Origin: Warburgia ugandensis
Taxonomy: Eukaryota; Streptophyta; Magnoliopsida; Canellales; Canellaceae
Length of the DNA: 64,000 nucleotides
Direction: 5' to 3'
Assembly (NCBI GenBank): GCA_035236585.1
Contig: CP141138.1
Coordinates: 32,499,437-32,563,436, forward strand
Of the stretch, positions 1 through 10,829 are shown piece after piece. The translations under genes were made by a program, and so were the position numbers. The notes beneath the pieces were generated by a model. That model was not told the DNA's origin. It searched no databases and saw nothing but the letters and a program-made list of their open reading frames with translations. Every line of letters begins with the position of its first letter. The stretch's first letter is position 1.

Positions 1-565
1 TAGCCTGAACGACATCACTAGAAACTCATAGTGGCCATATTGAGTGCAAAACATTATCTCTGAGATATCCTCATTGCGCATCCTCAATTGGCGGTAACTA
101 GTCTTTAGGTCGACCTTAGAGAATAGCTTGGTTGACTATAACTAGTTAAAGAGGTCACCTGTGCAGGGCAAAGGGTATTTTTCCTTCACTGTAACCCATT
201 TAAAGCCATGTAATCTAGACAAAGTCACAAAGAGCCATCCTTCTTCCTGCCAAATAGGACTAGAGCTCCCCATGGTGATACACTAGGGTGGAAAACCCAT
301 GGTTTAGCAACTCCTATAATTGTATCTTTAGCTCCATGAGCTTTGTAAGAGCCATATGGTAGGGATCCCTCGAGATGGGAGTTACCCCTAGTAGTAGCTC
401 AATGGTAAACTCCATCTCATGCCTTAGAGGTAACCTTGGAAACTCCTTTACAAATACATCACTAAACTCTTGCACCACGTCAATCTCCTCAAGGTGAGAA
501 ATCAACCTCTCCTGATCCTTAATGTGTACTAAGCATGCTTGACAACCACTAGATATTAGGTGCAC
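1..565 (-). pseudogene. T1 reverse transcriptase, N-terminal part
   Basis: Read on the minus strand, an 83-codon open stretch (565-314) carries the typical protease-RT linker and RT start of Tekay elements: a VVQEFSDVF-like stretch, then TPISRDPYHMA and LMELK-type motifs. Downstream to position 1 the reading continues through further RT blocks, with matches to the conserved DNA of the WGAPVLF and IDYR regions and then the region upstream of the catalytic box. Stops and frameshifts break it. The FxDD catalytic motif would lie beyond the left edge, so its state is unknown. The fragment comes from a reverse transcriptase that would copy element RNA inside the virus-like particle. The family call is firm; clade assignment rests on motif recognition only. 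Confidence 0.85.
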
Positions 566-860
566 TACTAGATTGTTTGAGATAATACTAGTGTTAGAGG
601 TATCTAGTCACCCCTAAAACACGTGAGTTTATCCCTCAAGCATATGCATAGTCATCTACTTCTTCCTATAGTCCACTAACCCCATGCTCAGATAGCTAGT
701 CCATGCCTAAGATGACATCAAAATCTGTCATACTCAAAATGATCAGATTGGTCCTCAGCTCCTGACCCGACATTAAGATAGGTACCACCTAAATGAACTC
801 CTATACTATCACTAGTTTCCCAATTGACCTACTGACCTCTAAGAGAAAACCCAATCTACT

Positions 861-1141
861 CTAGGTTGTGTTTAGACATGATGCAAACATGATAGATATA
901 AAAGAGTTGGTAGCACCTGGGTCACATGCTAATTTGTCATGCACTAATAGAGTTCCTTCTAAGATGGCGTTGGATGTGTAGACCTGGTTGGTGGTGATGG
1001 TGAAAACTTGCTCCTGACCTATTGCTATGCAAGGTTTAGATGCGGCATCAGCTCCTGTCATGGTAATTGCCCAGCCCATAGCACCTAATCTCACTATGGT
1101 GCCTAGCCCCAAGGTGGTTGTACCACCCTCCTCATCAAAGT
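861..1141 (-). pseudogene. T1 aspartic protease and gag tail
   Basis: An open minus-strand stretch of 101 codons (1166-861) runs from the zinc-knuckle end of gag into a retroviral-type aspartic protease. The core reads CDPGATNSFIS, where Tekay proteases usually have DSGATHSFIS, so Asp and Gly remain but the middle residue of the D-S/T-G triad is Pro. Upstream is the usual ASNAVVEGT-like lead-in, seen here as SNAILEGTLL. Between this piece and RT (566-860) the minus strand holds the degenerate protease C-terminus and linker. In a live element the protease would cut the Gag-Pol precursor. This copy is inactive given the breaks on both sides. Confidence 0.75.
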
Positions 1142-1183
1142 ACAGTGTCGTGCAATGTGGCCCCACTGATCACACTAAAAGCA
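1142..1183 (-). pseudogene. T1 gag CCHC zinc knuckle with an in-frame TAG
   Basis: On the minus strand the codons spell C-F-stop-C-D-Q-W-G-H-I-A-R-H-C, matching the nucleocapsid spacing C-X2-C-X4-H-X4-C with a TAG between the first two cysteines. It sits immediately before the protease, as expected for gag-pol order. The motif would bind element RNA during packaging. The stop by itself would end Gag before the knuckle is complete. Confidence 0.8.
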
Positions 1184-1470
1184 TTTGTGGTCCTTGCCCT
1201 AAACATCCCTAACTGAATAGAATCTTCCCTAACCAACCTCACCCATTCTAGGTTGACCTCCAAACTATCTCATCTACAATAAGGTATTCCTCCTAATCGC
1301 GACCTTCTTCTTCCCCTTCTAGTTTGAACCATGGCTAATCTACCCAAACTGTTGGCATGCCTCTCAACACTCTGTCCAAAATGGATACCAACTCCACAAC
1401 CATGGCTATAGTGGTAGGCTTTGATGTCAGGATCCTACTCTTTAGGTCAAAATTTAGTCCAATGACAAAC
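1184..1470 (-). pseudogene. T1 gag, C-terminal half (left of the solo LTR)
   Basis: This minus-strand stretch precedes the zinc knuckle and aligns by eye with the gag of T2 (about 34330-34450): both contain closely matching DNA around a VVG-D-I-type block and a shared ATGACAAAC / TGACAAACT block at 1463-1470. No long open frame survives. The coding homology stops at 1470, where a solo LTR begins, and resumes at 4280. Confidence 0.65.
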
Positions 1471-2963
1471 TTTTACTGTTTTAATTAAAACTCGCAAGCA
1501 CATGAATCATTTGCAATATAACAGGGTGGTAAGGTCAATACCACAAGGAGTTGAACTAATGTGATGTTAGTGATCCCTACTTTAAACTATCTAACCTAGC
1601 CAAAATTCAAGAGATATTTTTAACCTAAATAAGAATTAAAAAATAACACATGAAATTGGAATTAAGAAAAAAATACAGATATGCTAAAATTTATTGATTT
1701 CCTAAAATATGCATTTTCTAAACTTAAACTTACCTAAATTGAAGACTATCTAATTTGATGTCTTTTCTAAAATAAAAACTATCCTAAAGTGAAAATTTTC
1801 TAAATGCAATAAGACAAATTTCTTAAAGTAACTTTCCTAAATTTGAAATTAACAAATAATCTAAGGAAACATGCTTTAACAATTACTTTCCTAATCATGC
1901 AAATCTAAGAAAATTAAGCAACCAAATCAACTACTTTATGAAGTATGACTAAATTAATTACTTTCCAAACTAAGTAAGGTGCAAAATAATGGAATCTAAC
2001 TACAACTAGACAAGAGAAATAAATGAAAACAATCACTAACAAATAATGAAAGGAAAACTTGACCATGTAATGGTATGTATGATTCATTGGTTAAGAGTGG
2101 ATTTAATTAACTACCTTGGAAACCTAAGCATGGGATCTTATTCTAACATTAACTAAGCTATCTACAATCTAGTTGGGCTCTTGAAAAAACAAGTGAACAT
2201 GAGTTATATGGTGCTGGAAATTAACACAAACAATTGATGAAAAGAAATTCCAGTAGCATAGTAATTTAATCATTCAATTATTAGAACATGTAAAACATGA
2301 AATTACTCACTTGTAATGTAATCAAACATTCAATGAAAAAGATCATTAATTGCTGGGTATAATTATAAATTGAAATTCCAAATAAAGTTATTAAATCACA
2401 TAAAAAATTCTTCAACATGATGTCCCATACATGTAATCCAAATCTAAAATGTAAATTCCATTACAATGAAGTTCACTTAATATTAATCACTCCTTAATTA
2501 CAAGCCAAACCTTCTTCAGTTGTTCCAACAATCAATCATGAATAAGCATGCTTGAAATCAAAGGAAAATTTCATGGGATAATAAGGCAAAACTCACATGA
2601 ACTTAAGGAAGCAAGGCTAGAAATCAATGGAAACTTAAAAGAGAACTCAAAAGCTATAAAAGGAAAAGGGAAAACTAGATTCAAGATGACTTCCCTTGGC
2701 TATCACTAGAAGGGAAAACCAGCCTTGAATCTTAGTTTTAAAAGTAAGGAAACAATAAAAGAAAATTAGACAAAAGCTAGCATGAGACCTCTATGATCAA
2801 AAAGGGAGAAGTTGAGAAGAACCAACCTTGAAAGCTAAATAAAAAGACCTAGGAACTAGGTCTGAAGTACCTTAGATAGATGCCTCACACCTTAGGAAGA
2901 AAGTAGCACCCAAGAGATCCAAGCAAAATAAAACAAATGAGTTGCAAAGATGCGTAGGAAGAG

Positions 2964-2992
2964 GATGTCTCCTTCCCCTATGGAGGAGGCGT
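2964..2992 (-). other. Hairpin 2 of LTR sA-1
   Basis: An imperfect inverted repeat around a CCTA centre, with arms ATGTCTCCTTC and GGAGGAGGCGT (about 11 pairs allowing G-T). It occupies the same LTR position as 25168-25190 and 46494-46519. Confidence 0.55.
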
Positions 2993-3200
2993 GTTTTTCC
3001 TCAGAGTAGATGCTCCCTTTTTCTTGATTTTTTGTGGAGTTTTATAGTTTCTACCCTATATTTTATAGTTTTTACCTAATACTAAGGTGTGGTGGGAATG
3101 AAAATTTCTCAATTTGGATGGCTAGGATAGTGGAATAGTTAGGGCTTTCAAATAGGAAACAAGGGGGATAAGGTGGCTGCCATTTGATGTGGTGTAGGTA

Positions 3201-3233
3201 GGAGATGCCACCTTTTTAGGAAGGGGTGTCTCC
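3201..3233 (-). other. Hairpin 1 of LTR sA-1
   Basis: Imperfect inverted repeat between GGAGATGCCACC and GGGGTGTCTCC around a central TTTTTAGGAA. It is homologous in place and sequence to hairpins at 24926-24958, 46251-46286 and 53937-53967 in sister LTRs. Confidence 0.55.
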
Positions 3234-4279
3234 CCTTTCAAAAATCATTGAAGGAACTATAATTTAGGAATGTGGGTGGGATAATAAGGTAGGAAAGAGA
3301 TGGGAAGAAGAAAAGAAAGTGGGAGGAAAGTGGGGTGTAGGAAAAACTTAGGAAAGTGATGTGAGATAGAAGTTTTTGATTGGGTAATTGATTTTCTAAG
3401 GACTTGGGATTGGTTGGGTGGTTAGGATGGGAGTTTAGGAAGGTGGAAGAGTGATGGGATGGTTGGACTCTTGAATGGAAAGTTAAATTCATCGTGGTCT
3501 TTGGTGTTGTGGTGGAAAGTGATAAAAAAGTGGGAAAAACTTCAAATTTGGAAGGCTCTCATCCTATTGGTCTATATGCCAACTTATCTTACAAAGATTT
3601 CCCTTAATTATATTCAAACTATCCCTTAAAATCTTATGGATAATAATCTTGAATCTCCTTCAATCCTAACCTTCCATTTAGCTTACTTGATGGCTCAGAT
3701 GGTTAATTTTGAAGGTTCTATTGGCTAAGCTTCATGGCTGCTTTAGAAGATTCCTTGTCTTGACTTCATGGCTCAATCCATTGGCTTGAATTCCTTAGTT
3801 TTTCACCTTCTCTCATGGTTTATAAGGTGGCTCAAGTGGCTTCCATGCAAAGGTGGTGGGAATGCATGACTTACTTCATGGGCCCACTTTGGAAATCTTT
3901 AGCTCCTTTAATTGCATGCATTACTTGTCCACAAGATGATCTTGGCCTCTGTTTTCATGTTGGATTGATGATTCTGGGGCTTTGACTCAATCTTTTGATC
4001 CTGTTCTTCAATGTTCATCTTGATCAATCTTAGTCGTCGGATCACCATCTTAATTCCTACAAAAAGTGAAAAATCCTAATTAAATCCTAAAAAAATATGA
4101 TTAATTACATATATATATCTTGGATTAGCGTCTAGACCTATAAAATAATAAATTTTTATTCATTAGGTCAAACATGCATGTGTTACAAATTTTGATCTTA
4201 ACACCCTAATTTACCTTTATAAGTTGTAACACATGGGTAACTAATTGGGTGGTTTTTATGCAAAATTAAATAATTATCA

Positions 4280-4908
4280 CAAACTTGTGTGCAACCTTCA
4301 TTTGGTGCTACATATTTCTAAGTGAACCTCCTCAAACACATAAACTCAATCCTCATATTGTGCAATTGTCTGAGGGCCCTAGTGAGGCTCAAGAACTCTA
4401 ACTCTAGTATCTCCAAAACATGCAAGGGAAAAACTTATCTGTGAACACAACCCTGAAATCCTGCCACAGAATGATGCCTCCACCCTCAAAATAATTAATC
4501 TTGGTTATTGGCCACTAGAGTGCAACCTCACTGGTTAGAACAAAGGTGGCAATTGCCACCTGCCTCCCCTTAGGAATGGCCATGGTTGCAAAGATCCACT
4601 TGACATCATGCAACCACATCTTGGTGCTCTCTGGCCCATCCTTGTTAGAGAACTTAGGCACAATCAGCCTACACCTCTCAAGCAAAAGCAAGTTGTCCCC
4701 CTTGGGACCATGATCAGCTACCTCCATCTTTCTTATAGCCTGACCTGCTCCCCTAGTTGCCTCCAACCCTTGTCTCATCCTTTGGAATAGAAGCTCAACC
4801 ACCTTATCTACTACATCAAGCTAGTCACTAGTGACACCCTGATTTCTAGTGGTGGTCAATTTGTCAATAAGTGAAGGGGGATCCTATCTACTGTCTCTTG
4901 GGAGCCAT
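4280..4908 (-). pseudogene. T1 gag, N-terminal half (right of the solo LTR)
   Basis: A probable start codon lies at 4908-4906 (minus), giving M-A-P-K-R-Q and then a TAG as codon 7. Further down, a 95-codon open stretch (4802-4515) contains the Tekay gag capsid pattern: PKFSNKDGPESTKMWL followed by IFATMAIPKGRQVAIATFVL, equivalent to the P-x-F-x-G...W-L...I-F...M...V-x-x-A-x-x-x-L framework. From 4514 to 4280 capsid-like sequence continues in pieces and then meets the solo LTR. Gag would form the virus-like particle; this copy is truncated by the early stop and by the insertion. Confidence 0.75.
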
Positions 4909-5032
4909 TAGAAATGAACAAAAACATAATAAGTTCCCCTAAGCAGTTACCTTCTAGCCAACTCTAAGACTTAATCCACTATAGGTTGATACCTTCTATT
5001 TTGGTAGTATTTAGTTGTGAGTAGCAAAGCAT

Positions 5033-5046
5033 GAGCTATGATACAA
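5033..5046 (-). other. T1 primer-binding site (initiator-Met-like)
   Basis: On the minus strand, just after the LTR end, the sequence reads TTGTATCATAGCTC, close to TTGGTATCAGAGC, the site complementary to plant initiator tRNA-Met used by Tekay elements. It lies between the LTR end at 5051 and the gag start at 4908. Confidence 0.7.
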
Positions 5047-5570
5047 AATCAGTAACATCCCAATTTTTCTATAACAATATTTAAAAATTTCCTTTATATT
5101 GAAAAAGAGTTAAAAAGAGTATAATATAAGTATGTTTCAAAAATGCCCACTTTCAACCTGCTGTTACTATCAAAATCTTCTCATATAAGTTAAAATACAA
5201 AGAGCTCGCTAAATTAAATTCTCATGCCAAAGGATCTGCAAGCCATAATATAAATTACTATTAAAAATACACTCACATTAATAGTCCATAAAGTTGACAG
5301 TGCTCTAAATATCTACTTTAAACTTACAACTCAAACTCCTAAACATAGCCAATTACAAAATCAAAACTTCCAACATCAATAGATGATCCATCACTCACAT
5401 ACATCCAATCGCAACACGAGTCACTTAGTTATTGAGGCACTTCCTCCCCTACTTTGGACCTCATTGACATCTCTTTTGGAATGTTTTGAAAGTAGATGAG
5501 CATAAAAAGCTCACTATGGAATACAGCTGATACCACTAGTCCACTCAAAATATGAGGTAACCAACAATGT

Positions 5571-5600
5571 AGATATATATATATATATATATATATATAT
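5571..5600. repeat. (AT)n microsatellite
   Basis: About 14 uninterrupted AT units inside the T1 LTR. Confidence 0.9.
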
Positions 5601-6317
5601 GGATAAGCATGTAATGATACTAATGCATGCACAAATCGAATTCGTAAAAGAGTGATAACAATCCAAACCATATTATGAGTTTAGAATTTCTAAAGCATTT
5701 CATAATCATACTTACCTTTACCTCGATAAACTCATTCAAATTTAGCATGCTAATATGATGCTTGCAATGTCAAAGATGAATGCTGTTTCAAAATACTAGT
5801 TCTTAAGTAAAAACCAATAGTCGATAAAACCAAGATAATGTAATGCACTACATATCATGCTCTATTGAGAAAAGAGTAATTGTTACTCAAAATATGCTCT
5901 TCAAATTTGGAAAGAACCTGTATATGATATACGAGTGACCATTTAGTCTTGTCACTAGGACATTAGCAACTCCTATCCTGCAAATAGAGACATCCCACAT
6001 TGTCAACCTCTGTGGACTGTCCAACTCTCGAGAGTGCCCTAGCATGATCAACATGCACCACAAAGGACTCTTAAGCTCATATACACAACTGTTGCCCTCT
6101 GGTAAAATTCACTGTCATACATTCCCATAGATAGCACATGGTCATGTGCACTAATCCCCATGGGTGATTAACCATCTATACCCAGCGGAGTCCCCATCCA
6201 ACTATTCCAAAATCTCAGCCCAAGCTAGTATCTATCATCATTTCAAAGGGTAGGGGCCAGCTACTTGTCCTAGCATAGAGTCTCATCAATTGTATGAATT
6301 AAGCTCACCTCTAGGGA

Positions 6318-6605
6318 GCTTGTCCACTCAACCCGTATGCTGAGTGGTCCTTCAAAACATCGATCAAATCCTTCAGAAGGCCTTATAGCTACTAGGTGAG
6401 TGCTTGCCATGGGGTTGACCTTCTCGTGCCACCTATTGAGTGGTTCCCCCTAATATCAAATCAAATACATAAAAAAATGCCATACAACTACTTGGTGAGT
6501 GCTTGCCCAGGGATCAACCTTCTCGAGCCACCTATTGAGTGGTCCCCCAAATATCAAATCAAGTACAACTAAACGCCATACAACTACTTAATGAATGCTT
6601 GCCTA
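6318..6605. repeat. Tandem repeat, unit about 97-99 bp, inside the T1 LTR
   Basis: Two clear copies, 6395-6493 and 6494-6589, both start GGTGAGTGCTTGCC and end CCATACAACTACTT, with the shared block GCCACCTATTGAGTGGT. A third begins at 6590 (AATGAATGCTTGCC) and breaks off. A more diverged copy seems to precede them from about 6318 (CTTGTCCACTCAAC...TGAGTGGTCC). Confidence 0.8.
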
Positions 6606-8704
6606 AAATCTCCAATCAAATTGATAAATCATGTTTCTAAATCAACTGCATCATATTGCATTGAAAAAGATTCAACTCATGAATTTGCTGTGCATAACTA
6701 AGATTCTCAAAAATGGGATGCATGGAGTTTTCTATCAATAATGTTGTGCTTCATATGGATTCACATTTTCAATCATAGTCCTATAAGTGGTCAACTTATT
6801 TCCATGTTCATACATTTCTTTCATTTACTTGTTGTTATAACTAAGACTAAGTGCATGATTTTGTATATCCCAGGTCACCTACAATCTTCCTCATACATCC
6901 ACAAATGGACAAAAGAAATCACTTATTAAAACAAATAATCAAGTAATTAGATCATAAGTCATAGAGTAACTTGTATGTTGGGTTGAATCATGAATTGGCT
7001 TATTTTGACTCACACTCCTTTACAAGGAGCACGTTAGTAGCTTTTGTTAGAGTTCTAGCTTAAGACATAGTAGGGTAATTTGCTTGAATTGTAACTTAAG
7101 GCCTCAATTTGAACCTTGTTGCTTTCTATGTCTCTCGTAGAACATTAGTGTATTTTTGAGCTTGGATTGTCCTTAAACTCCTATTCCATGGGTGTTTGTA
7201 CATTTACTATCAAGATGGTTAAATGTCCCTAGCTTACATTAGGTTATGAGTTACAATATATAGAACCTAGATTAGTAAATTGGCTATTCCACTTAAACTA
7301 TAGTCCATGTACTTATTAGTATTTCCTTCTACCTTGTAGGAATTATAAAAGAATTTCAAAGTGTTGTTTAGTCACACACAATCCAACATAAATAAGACGT
7401 CAATTTCTTGCAGAAACCTTCAAGAAATTGCATTAGATTTCCAACTCCAACTTTTCCCATTCATTCAATCACATTCCATCCACTATGGAGTTAACAATCA
7501 TCACAAGAACCCTTTAATGTTCATTCATAGTAGAGATGTGAAAAGGCCCGATTCACTACTTCTTTAACAAGGGAAATTTAGGAGTCTTTTCTTGCTCACT
7601 AGAGTAGGAAAAATATGTATGATTCTTGCTCATTTCCCTTTATCAATTTCACCCAAAGCCTCCCTCATTTATCACACCATTCTCCATCATTCAATCACAT
7701 ACATTTAGACATAAATCACTGCAAACTTTAGCACCCAAATCAATGGGAACTGCATGGATCATCAACATCACACTGGTCCTGCTTTCCACGTATATGGGCA
7801 ATTTGTATGCCCCATAACAAGTAAAAATTCCTCAATTTTACTTGAGAAAATTAACACTTAACAACTAAATCCTTCAACATGAAATATATATCTAGAAGAT
7901 AGAGGCAAATATGAAAGAATTTGAGGTACAAACAAGGCATCATAAATAGGGTGTATGAAATTGAGAGTAATAGATAGATTCAAACAGTAATTAGAGCAAG
8001 ATACATGCAAGATTTGTAGTTTTAAGGCTAGATCTATGTAGCATTAACTTATTCCAAGAAATCCCCTGCTCTTAGGAAGAGTCCCCTGATTTCTTCAACC
8101 CCAATTAGTAATCCTCCCAGCTCCAATTGAAGTAAGAAATGACAACTACAAAGAGCCTCCTTGTAGGGTGTGTGCTCTTCCCGTAGTGCCTGCAATCCTA
8201 GTTCTTCTCAAACTCTCTCCTTCTTATTAAAATGTCTCTCATAGCTCATTCATTGAGGTTTCTAGGTGGTCCAACCCCAAGGAAAAACCCAAATCAGATC
8301 ATGTATGGAATTCCCAATCTCCTCTTAATTAAAGTCTCTTAGCTTTACATCTATACTCCTACCTTACCTTGATTATACAATTGTATTGTACCTACTATTA
8401 TACCTTACATCCAAACTCACCAAGCCTTTCTTCTACCCAATGTTTTAAATGAATTCTCTCCTTAGTTGTACCATTAATACTCTTTTAACCACAATATCTA
8501 ACATTTAGAAATGAATTCAATTCATGCATTGAATTTTTAATAAAAAAATAAAGTTAAGGAGGAAAAGAAAGGAAAAATGAAAAAATAACCTCCATTATCT
8601 TGTAACTTCCATGTATATTATAAAGGATTTACATGGTTATAAATATTAAAAAAATAACATTTATGATAGCAATATTATCAAAATTGAAAATTTACAATAT
8701 TACA

Positions 8705-10351
8705 ATGATAACACTTTTCCCTGGTATGCACGATCGATTAAAGGAAACCTTGAAGATCATTGCCTCCAATGAGTTAGTAACACAAATATATGACAAGATC
8801 ATCATTTGATGGACAATCAGAGGAAAAACTTGAAAACCCTACTCATATCTATAATCAACTTTGAAAATTGATCATTTTCTATGGAGATTTGGATTGAAAA
8901 TCAAATCTTTCAGCAGCTGCGTTGGTTTTCATCAAAATTTTGACATCAAACGACAACTAAACACCTCCAACTTTAGAGGAGACAAAGGTAAACATGGGTT
9001 TTACATTTTTTCCCTTTTTTTGTTTTGGTGTTTTAAGCCTTAAAAGGTCATCTATGATGACTGCCTTGTTTGATAGCTGGTCACCGCCACAACCCCTAAT
9101 GAATGAATACAAAAGCAAATCCAATGCATCTTTACCTAATCTATGTGGTGGGATAGACCGAAGTCAAATCCAAGATCATTTGATCATCTAAAAATTCAGA
9201 TCTAACATCGATCCATGAATTATGATTCATGATGTGTGAATCTAATCTTACAGTTCACATATTGGTGATGACTTGTAGTTGATGGTTTATGATATTTTAA
9301 ATTTGAACATTGGAAACATGATTAGATGGCATAAAATAGTGACCTACTAAATTTGATCATTGAAACCCAAATTAGACCATGGATCTATGTATTGTATTGT
9401 TAGAATTGATGATTTGTAGCCCTGAATGATGTCAAAGACTTTATAACTAACTAAGTTCCATCAGACCAAATTGATAGCTAATAATAGTTGATTAGTATGA
9501 TCTGCGATTTGAAAGAAAAAATTTAGTAGCTGAGCCATGAATTTTATCAATTGAATCAGTTTGAGGACAGATTAATTGATTGAGTGTTCTTAAACTTTAA
9601 TCTATGACCATAAATGTTAATTTGCGACTTTAGATCATTTATATTCTCAAACCAATATGATATTCAATTTTGGATGATGAATTAGTGATCATCCAACCTC
9701 ATTTTGGAATTTAATGTATAGATCTATGACTAGAAAGTTAATTAATAGTTTCCATAATCATTTTTTTTTTCTATTCAATTGTAGATTGCTGTTGAAAAGC
9801 TTAAGAACAATGGTACTTGCCAAAGAAAGAAAAGAACAACTAGTAGAGGTGTAGGAAATCTTAAGCTAGATGGCGTATTTCTCCTCAAAACATGAAAATT
9901 ATTGATATGCAAAAGATTCTTTTTTTTTTTTTTTTATAATTTGAATGCCTAAATCTTTGGTTATATGGGAAAGAATTCTTATACGATTTTGGGACATGAT
10001 AGGTTTAGAATTTGATGCATCTATCCATGACATATGGCCATAATTGTGATGTATTATTTACTAAAATTTTGGGAGAATGATTCTTCATTCATACATATTT
10101 TTTTAAAAAAAAGAAAAAGGATTGTTAGTTATATTGCATTCATGCATTAAATGTGTAATGTCCAAAAAATAGAGGAGGCTCTACTAAATTTTTGGTAGAA
10201 ATGTTAAAATCGACACCTGCATGTAAATGGGGATTGGAAAATCAAATACATTAACTATATAGGTTTGTAGGTCCAAAAAATCAAATACATTAATGAGACA
10301 TAGATACATACACATAGACCTAGATAAGATCTAAACATTCAAGAGTCTAGC
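8705..10351 (+). repeat. Fragment of a Tekay LTR of the T3 family
   Basis: From ATGATAACACTTTTCCC onward this matches, in order and orientation, the inside of the T3 3' LTR starting near 56126: shared blocks include ATGGAGATTTGG/ATGGAGATTTGA, TTTTGACATCAAA, ACAAAGGTAAAC, TTTGAATGCCTAAATC and GATGCATCTATCCATGACAT. The T3 copy carries a 204-bp foldback element at 57577-57780 which this copy lacks at about 10085-10100. The clear homology runs to about 10153. The last 200 bases may belong to the T2 LTR (a TGTAATGTCC terminus-like start at 10154). No gene is seen. Confidence 0.65.
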
Positions 10352-10359
10352 ATGGATAA

Positions 10360-10805
10360 TGATAAGTGTTTAATTTTTTGCACAACCACCCAATTAGTTA
10401 CCCATGTGTTACAACTTATAGGGAAAAATAAGGGTTTTTAAACCAAAATTCATAATGCATGCATTTTTGACCTAATAAGAGAAAACTTTTTTATTTTGTA
10501 GGTCAAGAAGCTAATTCAAGATAAGTATGTAATTCATTATATTTTTCTATAATTAGAATTTTTCACTTTTTGTAGGAAGTAAGATGGTGATCCAACAGCC
10601 AAGATCAATCGAGATGAAATTGAAGATTAAGATCAAAAGATTGAGTCAAAGCCTCAAAATCATCACTTAAATATAAATCAAAGGCCAAGATCATTTTATG
10701 GACCACTAACATCACATTAGTTCAACTCCTCGTGGGATTAACCTCACTAGCATACTATATTGCAAATGATTCGTGTGCTTGCGTGTTTTATTTAAAACAA
10801 TAACA
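10360..10805 (+). repeat. A1 5' LTR, internally deleted
   Basis: It starts TGATAAGTGTTTAATTTTTTG and ends TTTAAAACAATAACA. Compared with the 3' LTR (24027-27019, about 2.99 kb), the first 320 bp and last 120 bp remain, and about 2.5 kb is missing after TTATGGACCA (near 10670). The end block CTCACTAGCATACTATATTGCAAA is shared with the 3' LTR end. The deleted part contains both LTR hairpins. Confidence 0.8.
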
Positions 10806-10811
10806 AGTTTT

Positions 10812-10829
10812 TGGCAGTGTTGTTGAGGA
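10812..10829 (+). other. A1 primer-binding site (tRNA-Asp-like)
   Basis: TGGCAGTGTTGTTGAGGA follows the LTR after a short AGTTTT spacer. It is a decayed form of the TGGCGCCGTTGCCGGGGA site complementary to tRNA-Asp and used by Athila elements. Confidence 0.75.

Larger units (their letters stand above)
1471..4279 (-). repeat. Solo Athila-type LTR (sA-1) inserted in T1 gag
   Basis: A 2.8-kb LTR lies between two copies of CAAAC (1466-1470 and 4280-4284), a 5-bp target duplication. On the minus strand it starts TGATAATTATTTAATTTTGC and ends near AAAACAGTAAAA; its terminal CA has decayed. It is the same family as the LTRs at 24027, 45334 and 52156: shared landmarks are the ACCACCCAATTAGTTACCC and CATGTGTTACAACTTATA blocks near the start, a TTTTGTAGGAA block, and the gene-distal TTAAACTATCTAACCTAGCC block. 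No internal domain is present, so it is a solo LTR left by LTR-LTR recombination. ORFs within it are short and unsupported. Confidence 0.85.
1..8704 (-). mobile_element. T1: Tekay/Del-like Ty3/gypsy element, minus strand, 5' half only
   Basis: On the minus strand the order is 5' LTR (8704-5051), PBS, gag, protease and the start of reverse transcriptase, then the window edge. The remaining pol and the 3' LTR lie outside. The protein fragments, initiator-Met-like PBS and long LTR fit the Tekay/Del clade of plant chromoviruses. The element is dead: stops fall early in gag and inside the zinc knuckle, and a solo LTR splits gag. Its right flank continues as sequence homologous to the inside of T3's LTR (about 56126 onward), so T1 inserted into an older Tekay LTR. 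Only one side of the target duplication, probably ATGAT at 8705-8709, is visible. Confidence 0.85.
5051..8704 (-). repeat. T1 5' LTR (about 3.65 kb)
   Basis: On the minus strand the LTR begins TGTAATATTGTAAATTTTC at 8704 and ends AAAAATTGGGATGTTACT at 5051, next to the PBS. The start resembles the T2 LTR (TGTAATATGAAAAATTATG at 31022) and the T3 LTR (TGTAACACCCC at 55572). Inside are an (AT)n run at 5573-5600 and a tandem repeat of about 97-99 bp at 6318-6605. Short ORFs here have no recognisable similarity, and I see no gene. Confidence 0.75.

Noticed and set aside
1027..1212. 61-codon plus-strand proline/valine-rich frame
   Set aside because: Complement of the T1 protease and zinc-knuckle region.
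3238..3492. 84-codon minus-strand frame rich in Ser, Phe and Pro
   Set aside because: Pyrimidine-rich LTR sequence; the homologous LTRs at 24027 and 45334 do not keep the frame.
5571..5600. AT run as a possible origin or matrix attachment site
   Set aside because: Simple dinucleotide slippage; similar runs occur at 18209, 19968, 34600 and 57557 with no shared context.
10154..10163. TGTAATGTCC as a definite T2 LTR terminus
   Set aside because: Attractive, but neighbouring bases also align loosely with the T3 LTR at 57840-57900, so I list it only as an inference and not as a boundary.
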